A stretch of 64,000 nt of DNA from SIG480 sp045636865 (GTDB lineage Bacteria; Bacillota; Clostridia; Oscillospirales; JAAYXM01): assembly GCA_045636865.1 (NCBI GenBank), contig JAZTYJ010000016.1, positions 62,001 to 126,000 on the forward strand, written 5' to 3'. Position numbers and translations under genes: made by a program. The notes beneath the pieces are model-generated. The model saw only the letters and a program-made list of their open reading frames with translations. It ran no database searches and was not told the DNA's origin. This document shows, piece by piece, positions 42,698 through 51,669 of this stretch (the first letter of the stretch is position 1; every line of letters begins with the position of its first letter).

Positions 42698-43839
42698 TCC
42701 ACCACCTCATACGATACAACGGGCGCACCCGAAAGAACTGCCGTCTGCATCTTCGAGAGTTCCGAGAATGTCGGACTCTTTATGTCCATACGGAGAGAAC
42801 CGCTTGCACCGCTTTCCTCTCTTGCCTTGAACATAAACTCACGTAGCTTGTCGGGGTCAATATCCCTCGCAAGTGCTCCGCTCTGCCATTCGATATATTT
42901 ATCAATAGCACCGCCATCACCCTCGATTGCCTGAATGAGCAACGGCTCATCCTCTCGCGTGCAATAGTATTTGAGTTCAATCGCATAATCAACCTGATTC
43001 GGTGCGAGAGCCTGCACAAAGTCCGTCATCGGTCTGCGATTGTCCGCGCTTACCGATTTAAGCACCTTTTGCAAAGTGTCCTCATCGGGCATCTCTCCGC
43101 CTCTCATAAGCGGATATATATTGACCGTGTTCGGCGCATCTTCAGGACAATCAATAGCGACATCTATAATGTCGGAGTCTGCGCTCAATGCCCAATAGCG
43201 GTAAGCCTCTTCAGGTCCTGCCGTGGATTGAGAAGCAGGAGCAAGGCGGATTCGTTCACGGTAACGGTTGTCCCCTTCCTCTGTGTACGGCTCTCCGTCA
43301 TCTCCTCCGACACTTTCTGTAATGTTGACCGCCCCTGCAATGTACGGGATGAGGTCAACAAGTGTTGCGATTGCTCCCACCGTGAAGCCGTTATATTCCG
43401 AACCTCCCGAAATACACACACCCTCAATGTCAAGGAATGTGCTACCGGCAGGGAGAACAGCCGCCTCTTTGGTCTCAAAATACACACTGCCATCCGTTGT
43501 GATTCTCGTTCCCTCGGGAATGACAATGTTTTCAGCTACAACCGCCGAAGTCGTGAACCTGAAGGTTGCCGAAGCGTATGCAGGTTGTAATCTTTCAACG
43601 CGAACTCGCTTGCCGATTTCGTCAAGGACTGTACCGCGTGCATATTGCAATAACTTCTGCTTTGCTCGGTCATTGAGCAAGCTGAACATCGCCACAAACA
43701 CCGAAACAAGACCCTCGGCAAAGATGCGCCGTTCATCGCCCGGATATAAGGCTTCGTTGCAGTGTTCCATAAGCGAGCTGACAACATCGGAATAGATTTC
43801 CGCGCTGTCGGTGCTTATGAAATTTATATTTTCTGCCAT
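42694..43839 (-). CDS. Baseplate assembly protein J
   Basis: 381 residues. Baseplate_J family: VRVERLQPAYASATFRF, an IPEGTRITTDG stretch and RIRLAPASQSTAGPEEAYRYWAL are characteristic. Forms the wedge of P2/Mu-type baseplates. It lies 3 bp after the gp25/W gene. SD GGGAGA. Confidence 0.9.
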   Translation of the reverse strand: MAENINFISTDSAEIYSDVVSSLMEHCNEALYPGDERRIFAEGLVSVFVAMFSLLNDRAKQKLLQYARGTVLDEIGKRVRVERLQPAYASATFRFTTSAVVAENIVIPEGTRITTDGSVYFETKEAAVLPAGSTFLDIEGVCISGGSEYNGFTVGAIATLVDLIPYIAGAVNITESVGGDDGEPYTEEGDNRYRERIRLAPASQSTAGPEEAYRYWALSADSDIIDVAIDCPEDAPNTVNIYPLMRGGEMPDEDTLQKVLKSVSADNRRPMTDFVQALAPNQVDYAIELKYYCTREDEPLLIQAIEGDGGAIDKYIEWQSGALARDIDPDKLREFMFKAREESGASGSLRMDIKSPTFSELSKMQTAVLSGAPVVSYEVVD

Positions 43840-43842
43840 TCG

Positions 43843-44118
43843 TCAACTCTCCCTTTCTTTGATTTTTGCGAGTACAGCAAACCCGCCATTCACTTCCTCA
43901 GATTGTTCAACAGAAACACCCTCAACAACTGCGCGAGGCTCATAATTTTCGAGGAGCCATTCCGCATCCTGCTGAATGTCAAGCTCCACATCCTCGAGAG
44001 GTCTGTCTATAAGTCGAGGGTCTAACCCCTTAACTCGCTCGTAAGGAACTTCCCCCCTGAATGTCCGCAAAAGGTTGTTCACGCAAACACTCACATCGCC
44101 GTTTCCGCTTGCTCTCAT
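43843..44118 (-). CDS. gp25/gpW-like baseplate protein
   Basis: 91 residues. VNNLLRTFRGEVPYERVKGLDP and YEPRAVVEGVSVEQSEEVNGGF fit the small GPW_gp25 family, an inner baseplate part of contractile tails. Overlaps the previous gene by 4 bp (ATGA) and precedes gpJ. Confidence 0.85.
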   Translation of the reverse strand: MRASGNGDVSVCVNNLLRTFRGEVPYERVKGLDPRLIDRPLEDVELDIQQDAEWLLENYEPRAVVEGVSVEQSEEVNGGFAVLAKIKERES

Positions 44119-44696
44119 CTGCTGCCTCCCCCTTTTCCGCCTCCGCTTGTTTTCTTCTCTGCCTTATCTGATTTTGAAGCGGTCGCGTTCATCGCCTCTT
44201 TTTTCGCCGCGACGGTTTCCTTGTATTTCGCCGCCGCCTTTGCTGAACTGGAAGAACTTGAACTCGTTGTCGTTGTTTTACGGGTTGAGGTTGAGTTTTT
44301 CGAGGTTGTGTCCTCGGTGAATGTCAACGAAAGCCTGAGCTTCAGAAACACCCCACTCGGTGAAAGTATGCTCTCTGCTATATCAACTGAGGTCAACTCC
44401 ACCTTTGCAGGTCCGAACCGCTCCCCTCCGACATACAGAGGGTAGGATTTCCCCACCTCTCCGCGCCATTCCTCATACTGTGCCCGGGGGTCAACCCCTG
44501 CCGCTCGAAGGTATGTCGTCGAAAAGCTGATTTTCTCTGTTTCTGTTCCTCGTGTGTTGGTCGGTTTCTTCCCGCTCGTATCGTTCTTGCTGTCAGACTT
44601 CATCGACACTCCGGTTTTTAAGTCCTCAAGAGGAACGATTTTTGTCGGGGAAACAAGAAACCCTTTCTTTCCCCATTTTGCTTGATATTTTATAAG
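44115..44696 (-). CDS. gpU-like tail protein with Ser/Thr-rich tail, non-canonical start
   Basis: Up to 193 residues when read from the first in-frame codon after a stop. The body matches gpU-type tail proteins: AQYEEWRGEVGKSYPLYVGG followed by FLKLRLSLTFTED. A Ser/Thr linker (SSSSSSSS) and Lys/Gly-rich end follow. The conserved N-terminal block KYQAKWGKKGFLVSPTKIVPL is in frame but has no ATG, GTG or TTG; the nearest start-like codons are CTT or ATA. The ATG at 44700 after AGGGGGA is in another frame, 4 nt upstream. In-frame GTG at 44609 would lose 29 conserved residues. Likely a 1-nt indel or non-canonical initiation. Confidence 0.6.
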   Translation of the reverse strand, partial: LIKYQAKWGKKGFLVSPTKIVPLEDLKTGVSMKSDSKNDTSGKKPTNTRGTETEKISFSTTYLRAAGVDPRAQYEEWRGEVGKSYPLYVGGERFGPAKVELTSVDIAESILSPSGVFLKLRLSLTFTEDTTSKNSTSTRKTTTTSSSSSSSAKAAAKYKETVAAKKEAMNATASKSDKAEKKTSGGGKGGGSR

Positions 44697-44713
44697 TCAT
44701 TCCCCCTTTTGAA

Positions 44714-45046
44714 TTATTCAGGTGTGCCGGTCTGTCCGTATGGATGCGGATGTTTGTGCGAATTGAACGAAGCAACCGATGTCTTGACATCTGATGCCTT
44801 GAATGTTCCCTCAACCTCGACAGAGCCGGGAATCTTTCTGTTGAACTCGCCATCCATTCTCGCAAGAACAATGCCCGTTCCGTCAGGGAATGTTGTATAA
44901 ACAACCTCCAAACCGACAGGCAATGCTCCATAAAGAAAAAACGGAACTACAAGCGGAGCTGTAACAACCTCACCTGCATAAGGTTTGATTGTCACCATTT
45001 TTCCGTCCTGCAGAACCGTCGAAATTTTACCCTTGTTTATCATCAA
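44714..45046 (-). CDS. Baseplate spike-like protein (gpV/gp5-like)
   Basis: 110 residues. A small OB/beta module (VTIKPYAGEVVTAPLVVP, GLEVVYTTFPDGTGIVLARMDG) ending in HKHPHPYG, a His-rich tip that binds iron in the spike of contractile tails. It overlaps the D protein by 4 bp. Short compared with P2 gpV (about 210), so it may be only the tip and OB parts. Confidence 0.72.
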   Translation of the reverse strand: MMINKGKISTVLQDGKMVTIKPYAGEVVTAPLVVPFFLYGALPVGLEVVYTTFPDGTGIVLARMDGEFNRKIPGSVEVEGTFKASDVKTSVASFNSHKHPHPYGQTGTPE

Positions 45047-45966
45047 TATCCCTCCAATGGTCGGCGGAAAAACACCTTGCTTTTTCCCTTGCCGTAATCA
45101 TTGCGGATATGATGCAGGAAAACAGAGCCATCCCAAGACGGAGCGCGTGCGTTCTGAAGTTCCACGGTAGATGCTGCCGCATACCCCGGCATAATACGGG
45201 AATAAACATATCCGCCGTAGCAATCTTTGTTCGCCTTGCGAAGTAAGTTCTTTGCGAATCTCTCCGCCTCGTCATTACTTCCAACAATACCGAAAGAAGC
45301 TGAAGGACGATATATCCTTGAACTTCCGTTCCCTGCGCTGAATCTTCCCGAAAACGCTCCGTTCTCCACTATGCAAGAGCCGTAAAGCTCTGCGCTCTTG
45401 TCGATGTACTTGTAATCTGCATCAATCGTTACCTCAAGAGCTTCTGCAGGCGTTTGAGCCTCCATATATGCCTCGGCATACATAATGAGCCTCTTATCAT
45501 AAACAGCCACAGAAACCCCCTCTAAAGCCGCCCTGCGGCTCAAGAACTGCAAATCTCCCTCTCCGTTTTGCATTATGTAGGAATAGAGAGCATCATTCAC
45601 GCCATAACTCGCAAAACCGAGACCGTTTCGCCTTGCAATCTCTTCTCCGAGTTGCAAGAGCCGAACCCTCTGCCATGCCTTGTGTTTTTTCTCAAAACAC
45701 GAAGCAGGAGCCGCCTGCGCCGTGATGTCATAAGTGCCGTTCTTCGGTATCGCGGAAGAGACAAACATCACTCCCGTTCCGATTGCGCCGTATTGAACCT
45801 TGATTTCATCCCCCGTAGCAGGAGACCAATTGTCCCAAAGCCTCTCCGTATCATTTGCACGAAGGAAAAGAGTGTCGCTCTGTTCCCCTGCATACATATC
45901 GTGCCAGCAACGATTGATTGATACGCTTTCCGTGATATCCACACCCTTGTAGAATATTTCAATCAT
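45043..45966 (-). CDS. Phage late control protein D-like (baseplate hub)
   Basis: 307 residues. N-terminal WSPATGDEIKVQYGAIGTGVM with later QFLSRRAALEGVSVAVYD and RFAKNLLRKANKDCYGG match the P2 gpD hub family, which forms a trimer under the spike. Overlaps gene X at its start by 4 bp (ATGA). Confidence 0.85.
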   Translation of the reverse strand: MIEIFYKGVDITESVSINRCWHDMYAGEQSDTLFLRANDTERLWDNWSPATGDEIKVQYGAIGTGVMFVSSAIPKNGTYDITAQAAPASCFEKKHKAWQRVRLLQLGEEIARRNGLGFASYGVNDALYSYIMQNGEGDLQFLSRRAALEGVSVAVYDKRLIMYAEAYMEAQTPAEALEVTIDADYKYIDKSAELYGSCIVENGAFSGRFSAGNGSSRIYRPSASFGIVGSNDEAERFAKNLLRKANKDCYGGYVYSRIMPGYAAASTVELQNARAPSWDGSVFLHHIRNDYGKGKSKVFFRRPLEGY

Positions 45967-46175
45967 TCATCTCGCCTCCAAGGAGGAAGAGTTTCGGGAA
46001 GCTTAACATCCGGCTCATCGGGAATGATAAGCTCAACACCTGCATCGAAGATGAGCACATCGCAATAATCGGGGTTTGCCTGAATAATTTCGCTCGCAAG
46101 GGTTTCTTCGTCAAAATAATGCAAGGCGAGCGCATCAAATGTGTCGCCCTGCACCGTTTTATGAATTTTAGCCAT
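45963..46175 (-). CDS. Phage tail protein X (LysM-like)
   Basis: 70 residues. KTVQGDTFDALALHYFDEETLASEIIQANPDY is the LysM-like gpX family, which links tube to hub. ATG 46175 chosen because the family starts here; it overlaps the tape-measure stop by 8 bp. Longer upstream ORF starts read other sequence. Confidence 0.88.
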   Translation of the reverse strand: MAKIHKTVQGDTFDALALHYFDEETLASEIIQANPDYCDVLIFDAGVELIIPDEPDVKLPETLPPWRRDE

Positions 46176-48117
46176 ATACCGTAACCCCTCTCCGTGAGAA
46201 CCATTCCTCAAGCATATCAATAAACTCGGGATATTCCTCTTCGATTGCCTCCATAATGCTGTCCTTGTCCGCATTACCCGTGATTGTGATATTCGGAGCA
46301 AAGGATATGCCTCCGAGGTTGACGGATGTTCCACCGCCCGAAGCTCCGAGCGTATAGTCTGAAACATCAGCACCGAGCATCCTTCCCGCCTGCGCCCAAT
46401 ATGAAAGGTTTTGAGCGCGGTATGCTGGATTCAAAGAAAGAACCCACTCATTTGGGTAGCGCGGGTCTTCACCTGCGATTGATAAACCGTTCGTCAAACC
46501 GCCCGTTGCATAACCCTTGACATTTGCTTTTGCTATGTCCTCATCTCCACCACCAAATACGAGGTCAACAACCCAAGTCAAGCCGTCTGCAACCCATCCG
46601 ACAACCTTTGCAATCCAACCGACAATTGTTGCGAGAACATCCGCAATCGGTTTGAGTATTGGCAAAAGACCCTTTATCAACTTTAATATCGGAGGCAAAA
46701 TTGCGCTCATAAGCTCCGTAAGAATCGGCAAAATTGTCATCAGGATTTCCGCAAGCGGAGGCAATAATGTCTGCACAATATCAATAACAAATGGCATCAA
46801 CTGCCTTACCATTTCAAGAAGCGGAGGCAAGAGCATCGACACGAACTGCGAAAGCAAGGGTAAAATCGCCCCTGCAAGTTCTGAAATCATCGGCATAACC
46901 TGAGGCAAAAATTCCATAATGCCGCCGATAAATTCTGTTATAAACGGCATCGCATCAGCCGTGACCTGCTCAATAACAGGTCCGAGCTGTGTAAACAAAT
47001 CGCCTATAACGGGGGCAATTTGTGTAAAAGCATTTGCAATCGTTGAAGCCAACGGCAAGAGAGCAACTTCCGCTTGCCTCTTGATTCCCTCAAAAGCCGC
47101 ACCGATGTTGTTGTACTTGACGGAATTTATCTTTCCGAGCGCATCCTCTGTGTTGTATGCCTCATTCGTAATGTCCGCCATAGCCGCCATTGCTTCCGTT
47201 CCCAAGTCTTCCCATTGAGTACCGAAAAGCTTTACGCCGATTTCATCGCGCTTAACTTGGTCATCCATATCCATAAGGGATGTGAGGACACCCTGAAAAG
47301 CGATTGAAGCATCTTCACCGCCTGCAGCAAAGGTTTTCATCATCTTTTTTGCATCCAAGCCGAGAGCTTCAAATGCTTCGGTTGTTCCCTTTGAACCGTC
47401 AATAGAACGAATGGAGAACTCTTTTACCGCATCGCCGACCTTGTCAAGATTCCACGCGCCTGAATCTGCGCCCTCTTGGAAGATGTTGAACATATCATCA
47501 GCCGAGAATCCGAGCTTTGCGAACTGAACAGAATATTCGTTGATGCTGTCTATAAGCTCTCCCGAATAGTCGAGACCGTTCTGCGCTCCTGCGGCAATAA
47601 GCCCCATAGCTTCCTCGCCACTCACGCCGAAGTTTGTCATCATCGCTTTCGCGGCTCTCGCACTTTCTGAAACCTCATAACCGAATGTGTCAGAGAGTGC
47701 ATAAGCACCCTTTGTTGTTGCCGCGAGCTCTTCCTCGACAAGCCCCGTCATTTTGTGGATTTCAGCAATGCCTCCTGCAACATCTCCCATGCTCTCACCG
47801 AAGTTGCTTGCATAAACATCCTTGATGACATCGCCCATTCCTGCGAGTTCGTCACCTGCAAGCCCCGTTGATGCGGCAATGTCATTCATTGCCGAATTGT
47901 ACTCATCTCCGAGCTTTGCGAGATATTTCACGCTCTTTCCGACCATAACGGCAGTTCCTGCCGCTATTCCACCGATTGCCGCGCCTGCCGCAAGAGCTTT
48001 GAGATTAACGCCTTCAAGCTTTTTCGTAACACCTTCAAGCGACTTTCCTAAAGTAGGGCTAATCTCGCCGGAAATGTCAATTATGGTCTGAAGGACTTTA
48101 CCCTTCCCCTCTGCCAT
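46168..48117 (-). CDS. Tail tape measure protein
   Basis: 649 residues. N-terminal half has a TMP core (NDIAASTGLAGDELAGMGDVIKDVY), the middle and C-terminal half are long amphipathic/hydrophobic helices, including LLPPLAEILMTILPIL repeats every about 11 residues. Sets tail length; 649 residues is consistent with a short to medium tail. SD GGAGGTG. Ends with a C-terminal GVTVYG. Confidence 0.92.
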   Translation of the reverse strand: MAEGKGKVLQTIIDISGEISPTLGKSLEGVTKKLEGVNLKALAAGAAIGGIAAGTAVMVGKSVKYLAKLGDEYNSAMNDIAASTGLAGDELAGMGDVIKDVYASNFGESMGDVAGGIAEIHKMTGLVEEELAATTKGAYALSDTFGYEVSESARAAKAMMTNFGVSGEEAMGLIAAGAQNGLDYSGELIDSINEYSVQFAKLGFSADDMFNIFQEGADSGAWNLDKVGDAVKEFSIRSIDGSKGTTEAFEALGLDAKKMMKTFAAGGEDASIAFQGVLTSLMDMDDQVKRDEIGVKLFGTQWEDLGTEAMAAMADITNEAYNTEDALGKINSVKYNNIGAAFEGIKRQAEVALLPLASTIANAFTQIAPVIGDLFTQLGPVIEQVTADAMPFITEFIGGIMEFLPQVMPMISELAGAILPLLSQFVSMLLPPLLEMVRQLMPFVIDIVQTLLPPLAEILMTILPILTELMSAILPPILKLIKGLLPILKPIADVLATIVGWIAKVVGWVADGLTWVVDLVFGGGDEDIAKANVKGYATGGLTNGLSIAGEDPRYPNEWVLSLNPAYRAQNLSYWAQAGRMLGADVSDYTLGASGGGTSVNLGGISFAPNITITGNADKDSIMEAIEEEYPEFIDMLEEWFSRRGVTVYG

Positions 48118-48128
48118 AGCAACACCTC

Positions 48129-48344
48129 CTACCTATGGCGTTTTGGTCTGTAAGTTTTTACAGCCTTGTAGCTGTTTTTCGGATTTTTATTCTGTTGCTC
48201 CTTTGCATCCTCTACGGCTTCACCGTATTCGGTCAAAAAGTCAATCAGCCTCATTCCTCCGACATCTCGGATGCTTGTGTTGAAGTGTCGGCTGTATTCT
48301 CTGACTGCTCTGCGGAGCTGTTTTCCTTGGAGGGTTCCGCCCAC
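48129..48344 (-). CDS. Tail assembly chaperone, downstream frame (-1 frameshift product)
   Basis: 71 residues from an in-frame GTG that lacks a usable SD, because AGGAGG abuts it. The frame (KQLRRAVREYSRHFNTSIRDVGGMRLIDFLTEYGEAV) overlaps the end of the upstream chaperone gene in the -1 frame. Contractile and long-tailed phages usually make a G-GT fusion here by -1 slippage. Candidate slip site GGAAAAC at 48320-48326, 17 nt after AGGAGG. Confidence 0.7.
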   Translation of the reverse strand: MGGTLQGKQLRRAVREYSRHFNTSIRDVGGMRLIDFLTEYGEAVEDAKEQQNKNPKNSYKAVKTYRPKRHR

Positions 48345-48652
48345 CTCCTGTAAGTAAAAAGCATTCCGATATCCGTAAGCTCAAGAACATCATATCCCTC
48401 GATTCTCTCAAGGTCTGCAATGTCAATCTCAGGATTAACAGCTATAATCGCCATCATTCCGAGATATAAATGCAGTGCCGTGTCGGTCTGCTTAAAAGTA
48501 AAAGAAACCGTTCTCGATTTCGTCATCGCAGAAGCTTTTGCGCAAGCCTCCGAGAACTGCGCCGCCGTAATCTTCAACGGGTTGTATTCAAATTCTGTGT
48601 ACTGCTTACCGTTTATCGTTATCGGGGTATCGAGTTTGAGTGTACCGTTCAT
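48251..48652 (-). CDS. Tail assembly chaperone (gpG-like)
   Basis: 133 residues. LKLDTPITINGKQYTEFEYNPLKITAAQF... typical of tail-chaperone proteins placed between tail tube and tape measure. The last 30 residues are Ser/Thr/Glu-rich and would be replaced on frameshifting. SD AAAGGAG. Confidence 0.82.
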   Translation of the reverse strand: MNGTLKLDTPITINGKQYTEFEYNPLKITAAQFSEACAKASAMTKSRTVSFTFKQTDTALHLYLGMMAIIAVNPEIDIADLERIEGYDVLELTDIGMLFTYRRWAEPSKENSSAEQSENTADTSTQASEMSEE

Positions 48653-48681
48653 TGTAAAATCTCCTTTGTTTTTATTTACAG

Positions 48682-48713
48682 AAAAACCCCACCGTCAAAA
48701 CAGTGGGGTTTTG
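48682..48713 (-). terminator. Hairpin between tail tube and chaperone genes
   Basis: AAAACCCCAC pairs with GTGGGGTTTT around a 10-nt loop; on minus the right arm is followed by TCTG. A partial terminator or mRNA processing/stabilising hairpin that would lower expression of the chaperone relative to the tube. Confidence 0.6.
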
Positions 48714-48731
48714 GTCTGTATATTTTGTTTT

Positions 48732-49238
48732 TTAGAGCATAGAGCCGATGTCAGCATAGTTCTTGCCGTCAATGCGGATGATACCTGCAAGACGGTTGAT
48801 TTCCCACATCTCCGCACCGTCAACGAAAAGTGCAAAGCGGGTAAGTCCGATTGTTACCTCTCCTTCGCTTGCAGAGCCGACCTCTAAACCAACGCCCGGA
48901 ATCTTGTTCGGAACGCCCTTGAGAAAAGCCTTGCAACCTACATTGCGAGTATTGCCGTTTGCATCCGTTACGGTATGCACCCAACGAATCTCAAGGGGTT
49001 TCATATCGGGTTTTATAAGTGCTCTCAAGCCTTCATCAACACCGATTTTGGTGATTGCCGCCTCCATGTGCTCAAGAAGCTGCCAAATCGGGAGCGAGAG
49101 TGTTCCCATTGCCTGAACATCGGCAGTCATCGGAGTAATCTCCGGGAGTGTAACCGCGACATCACGAGCAACAAGCTTGTTGTCGCAATATACGGTATCA
49201 CCGACAACAGGACCGCAAATGTTTACGAACTTGCTCAT
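48732..49238 (-). CDS. Phage major tail tube protein
   Basis: 168 residues. Contractile-tail tube family: EITPMTADVQAMGTLSLPIWQLLEHMEAAITKIG and a later GVGLEVGSASEGEVTIGLTRFALFVDG. Starts at ATG overlapping the sheath stop by 1 nt. Ends ahead of a hairpin. Confidence 0.9.
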   Translation of the reverse strand: MSKFVNICGPVVGDTVYCDNKLVARDVAVTLPEITPMTADVQAMGTLSLPIWQLLEHMEAAITKIGVDEGLRALIKPDMKPLEIRWVHTVTDANGNTRNVGCKAFLKGVPNKIPGVGLEVGSASEGEVTIGLTRFALFVDGAEMWEINRLAGIIRIDGKNYADIGSML

Positions 49239-50707
49239 TATTCAGCACCTCCCTCAAAGAAGCTCTCAAATCCCTCTGTTGTGTAAGCAACGCGGAGTGT
49301 TCCACTCTTGAACGGCGGAGTCGGAGTGTTCTTGGTGTACCAAGTGAAGTTGCCCTCAACAAGGTCTGCCATACTGTTCTCGCTCTCTCTGAACTCGACA
49401 ACAGGAGTTCCGATGAGCGCACCGATTGCCGCAAGGGCATCTGCTTTCTCCTGCTCACGGTTGCGAATGGTATCAGCCATTGCTCTTGTCATCGGAGCAT
49501 CAATGACGAGAGCGTGTTCCTCCTGAAAACTGTTGGAAACATACATCGCCATACGGACAGAGTTGTCAAAGATGTTGCGATTGTCCATCTTTGAGCCGTG
49601 CTTATATGCCGCCGTATGCGGTCCCCAAAGCACCCACTGACCGCCCCAATATACAGTAGTTGTAATACCTTCTGCATTGAGTTTGTTTGCTCTTGACTGG
49701 TCAAAGCCACGGTTTGTGCTTCCCTCACCGAAGTAATGAGATGAAACCGGAACTGCCTTATTTGACGGAGTTTCCATCGGTACGCCGTTGTGTGTAGCAT
49801 CGACGAGCATTGTTCTCCAAGCTCCGAGAACCGAAGCGTGATACTGCTTACCGTCGTAAGTGTTCTGCGGCCAAAATACCTTGCTGAAAGCATCGGTATA
49901 GTTGTTGTCCGCTTTCCACTTGATTGCGGCATCAATGGTATCGACCTTTGTTCCACCGTCAACAATCGGGATGTCGGCATATACGAATGCATCCCAATGC
50001 TTGTTGATTTTTGATGCAGCCTTGAGCATTGCCTTATAAACTTCGGGTTTCTCACCCCATACGGGAGCAAGAAGAATGTTCGGAATGAGACCGAGCTCGT
50101 TATATACAAGTTCAACACATCCGAGACCTGAATAAACGCCTCCGTCTGTTACTTCTCCGATGATGTTATCTGCAATAACAAGGGAAGTATCAACCTCGGA
50201 ATAGGTCGCATTTACAGAACCCGTGATTTCTTCGCCGATGCTGCTGATAACAACAAGACCCTTGCTGAAATCATAGCTGACCTCGAAATCTTCACCCTCA
50301 ACCTTATCTGCAAGAACAAGAGTATCGAGAATGATTGTGTCGCTCTCGATTGATGCGCGACCATTTACAAAGGTGAGAGCCTTTGTTGTAGCCTGCGCCT
50401 TCTTATGCTCATCAGGATTGAGAACATTGATAACAACAATCGGACCGACATTGCCTGCAAGGTTGTCAAAGTGAGCTTTGAACGCCTCGCAAAGGCTGAA
50501 CTTTGTCCAATCGTCGCTATATCCCATATATTTTTTTACTGCGCCGAAATCAACAAGCTTGACGGGAGCATTGACATAAGCCTTATAGCCCCTTACAAGG
50601 TTGACCGGTGCAGTTCCTACATATACGACGGTTGTTGAGGCTGGAGTGCTGACTCTGCCCACACTCTCGGCATACTCGCCGTATGTACCGTGCTTATATT
50701 CGGACAT
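49238..50707 (-). CDS. Phage tail sheath protein
   Basis: 489 residues. HGTYGEYAESVGRVSTPASTTVVYVGTAP at the N-terminus and VKKYMGYSDDWTKF-like KKYMGYSDDWTKF are typical of Mu/P2-like sheath proteins, with a long domain of insertion and a C-terminal MADLVEGNFTWYTKNTPTPP. Contracts to drive the tube. SD GGAGG region. Confidence 0.93.
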   Translation of the reverse strand: MSEYKHGTYGEYAESVGRVSTPASTTVVYVGTAPVNLVRGYKAYVNAPVKLVDFGAVKKYMGYSDDWTKFSLCEAFKAHFDNLAGNVGPIVVINVLNPDEHKKAQATTKALTFVNGRASIESDTIILDTLVLADKVEGEDFEVSYDFSKGLVVISSIGEEITGSVNATYSEVDTSLVIADNIIGEVTDGGVYSGLGCVELVYNELGLIPNILLAPVWGEKPEVYKAMLKAASKINKHWDAFVYADIPIVDGGTKVDTIDAAIKWKADNNYTDAFSKVFWPQNTYDGKQYHASVLGAWRTMLVDATHNGVPMETPSNKAVPVSSHYFGEGSTNRGFDQSRANKLNAEGITTTVYWGGQWVLWGPHTAAYKHGSKMDNRNIFDNSVRMAMYVSNSFQEEHALVIDAPMTRAMADTIRNREQEKADALAAIGALIGTPVVEFRESENSMADLVEGNFTWYTKNTPTPPFKSGTLRVAYTTEGFESFFEGGAE

Positions 50708-50722
50708 AACCTTTTTACCTCC

Positions 50723-51340
50723 TTATAGGAAATTTTCTGAATCTTTTACATACCGCACAAGCGGATAATTTACGCGAAAAGATACCCACGCGAACCAAAA
50801 CGGGTATAAGTCAGGAATTGATTCCTGCTCTGTGAGAGGTCCGAACTCAATAGGCGTGTTTCGGTCAATGACATAACCTCCGATGTTCGTAACGCTTTCG
50901 ACTGCTCGGAGCGCAATATCAAGGAAGTTCCAAGCATCGCGCCAACCCTCACCGTTGCGCTTGAAATAGGCATCAGCATCAGCACCCGTCCACCTTTTGA
51001 AGCCTTTCTCTCCGTCAGGATGAAAGATATCCTTGCCGTGAAGTCCCGTGTCCCAAGTGGACAAACACAACTGCACATTGACAAACCCCTCACCCTCCGA
51101 CAGATTGTCCTGCCCCTTGATGACACGGACACAAAGCGAAGGAAACGGAGATTTGACATTCGGAGGGAGCTTTTCAGAGGTCGGAACATACATCCCGAAA
51201 GCTGTAGGGGTTGCAAGTTCGTACTCATACCCTGCATCGTTTGCCTCCTCGTTAAGAGGCGGAACTTTAAGCTTTATCTTTTCGCAGATGTTCTCTTTCG
51301 CCCACTCGGTGAGCGTGTCGATAACTCTTACAACAGACAT
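50723..51340 (-). CDS. Phage tail completion/terminator-like protein
   Basis: 205 residues. N-terminal VIDTLTEWAKENICEKIKLKVPP then FPSLCVRVIKGQDNLSEGEGFVNVQL, a pattern seen in proteins encoded between head-tail joining and sheath genes. No catalytic motif. The name follows position and length. 11 bp before the gene, SD GGAGGCGGG. Confidence 0.65.
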   Translation of the reverse strand: MSVVRVIDTLTEWAKENICEKIKLKVPPLNEEANDAGYEYELATPTAFGMYVPTSEKLPPNVKSPFPSLCVRVIKGQDNLSEGEGFVNVQLCLSTWDTGLHGKDIFHPDGEKGFKRWTGADADAYFKRNGEGWRDAWNFLDIALRAVESVTNIGGYVIDRNTPIEFGPLTEQESIPDLYPFWFAWVSFRVNYPLVRYVKDSENFL

Positions 51341-51351
51341 TTTCCCGCCTC

Positions 51352-51669
51352 CTATCCGACGATTGTTTCACGGAGAACGATGATTGCGATGCCGTCCTCA
51401 ACCTGCCAAGCATCAATAATGCACTCTCTACCGTCAACATTGAGGCTCTGATTCGGTGAACGGCGCGGCGGTAAATCCTCCGCGCTTGCATAGAACAGTG
51501 TCCCGCTCTCTGCAACTGCCAAATCGTTACCGCCCTGCCTTTTTACAAGTTCATCGTTGCTTATGACAATCGGAATATCTTTCCCCTCAACTCTGTGGGT
51601 TTCTCCGAAGGTTTCAAGGTCGAGGAAGACACCCTTGATGTCTTCCGCAACCATATCCTTGAAGCTCAT
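51352..51669 (-). CDS. Head-tail joining protein (FII-like)
   Basis: 105 residues. VFLDLETFGETHRVEGKDIPIVISNDEL and DGRECIIDAWQVEDGIAIIVLRE fit a small beta-rich head-tail attachment protein. Overlaps the stop of the previous gene by 1 nt (TAATG). Function by family resemblance and position. Confidence 0.65.
   Translation of the reverse strand: MSFKDMVAEDIKGVFLDLETFGETHRVEGKDIPIVISNDELVKRQGGNDLAVAESGTLFYASAEDLPPRRSPNQSLNVDGRECIIDAWQVEDGIAIIVLRETIVG

Noticed and set aside
43268..43795. 175-codon plus-strand frame within the baseplate J gene
   Set aside because: Shadow of gpJ; no promoter or SD.
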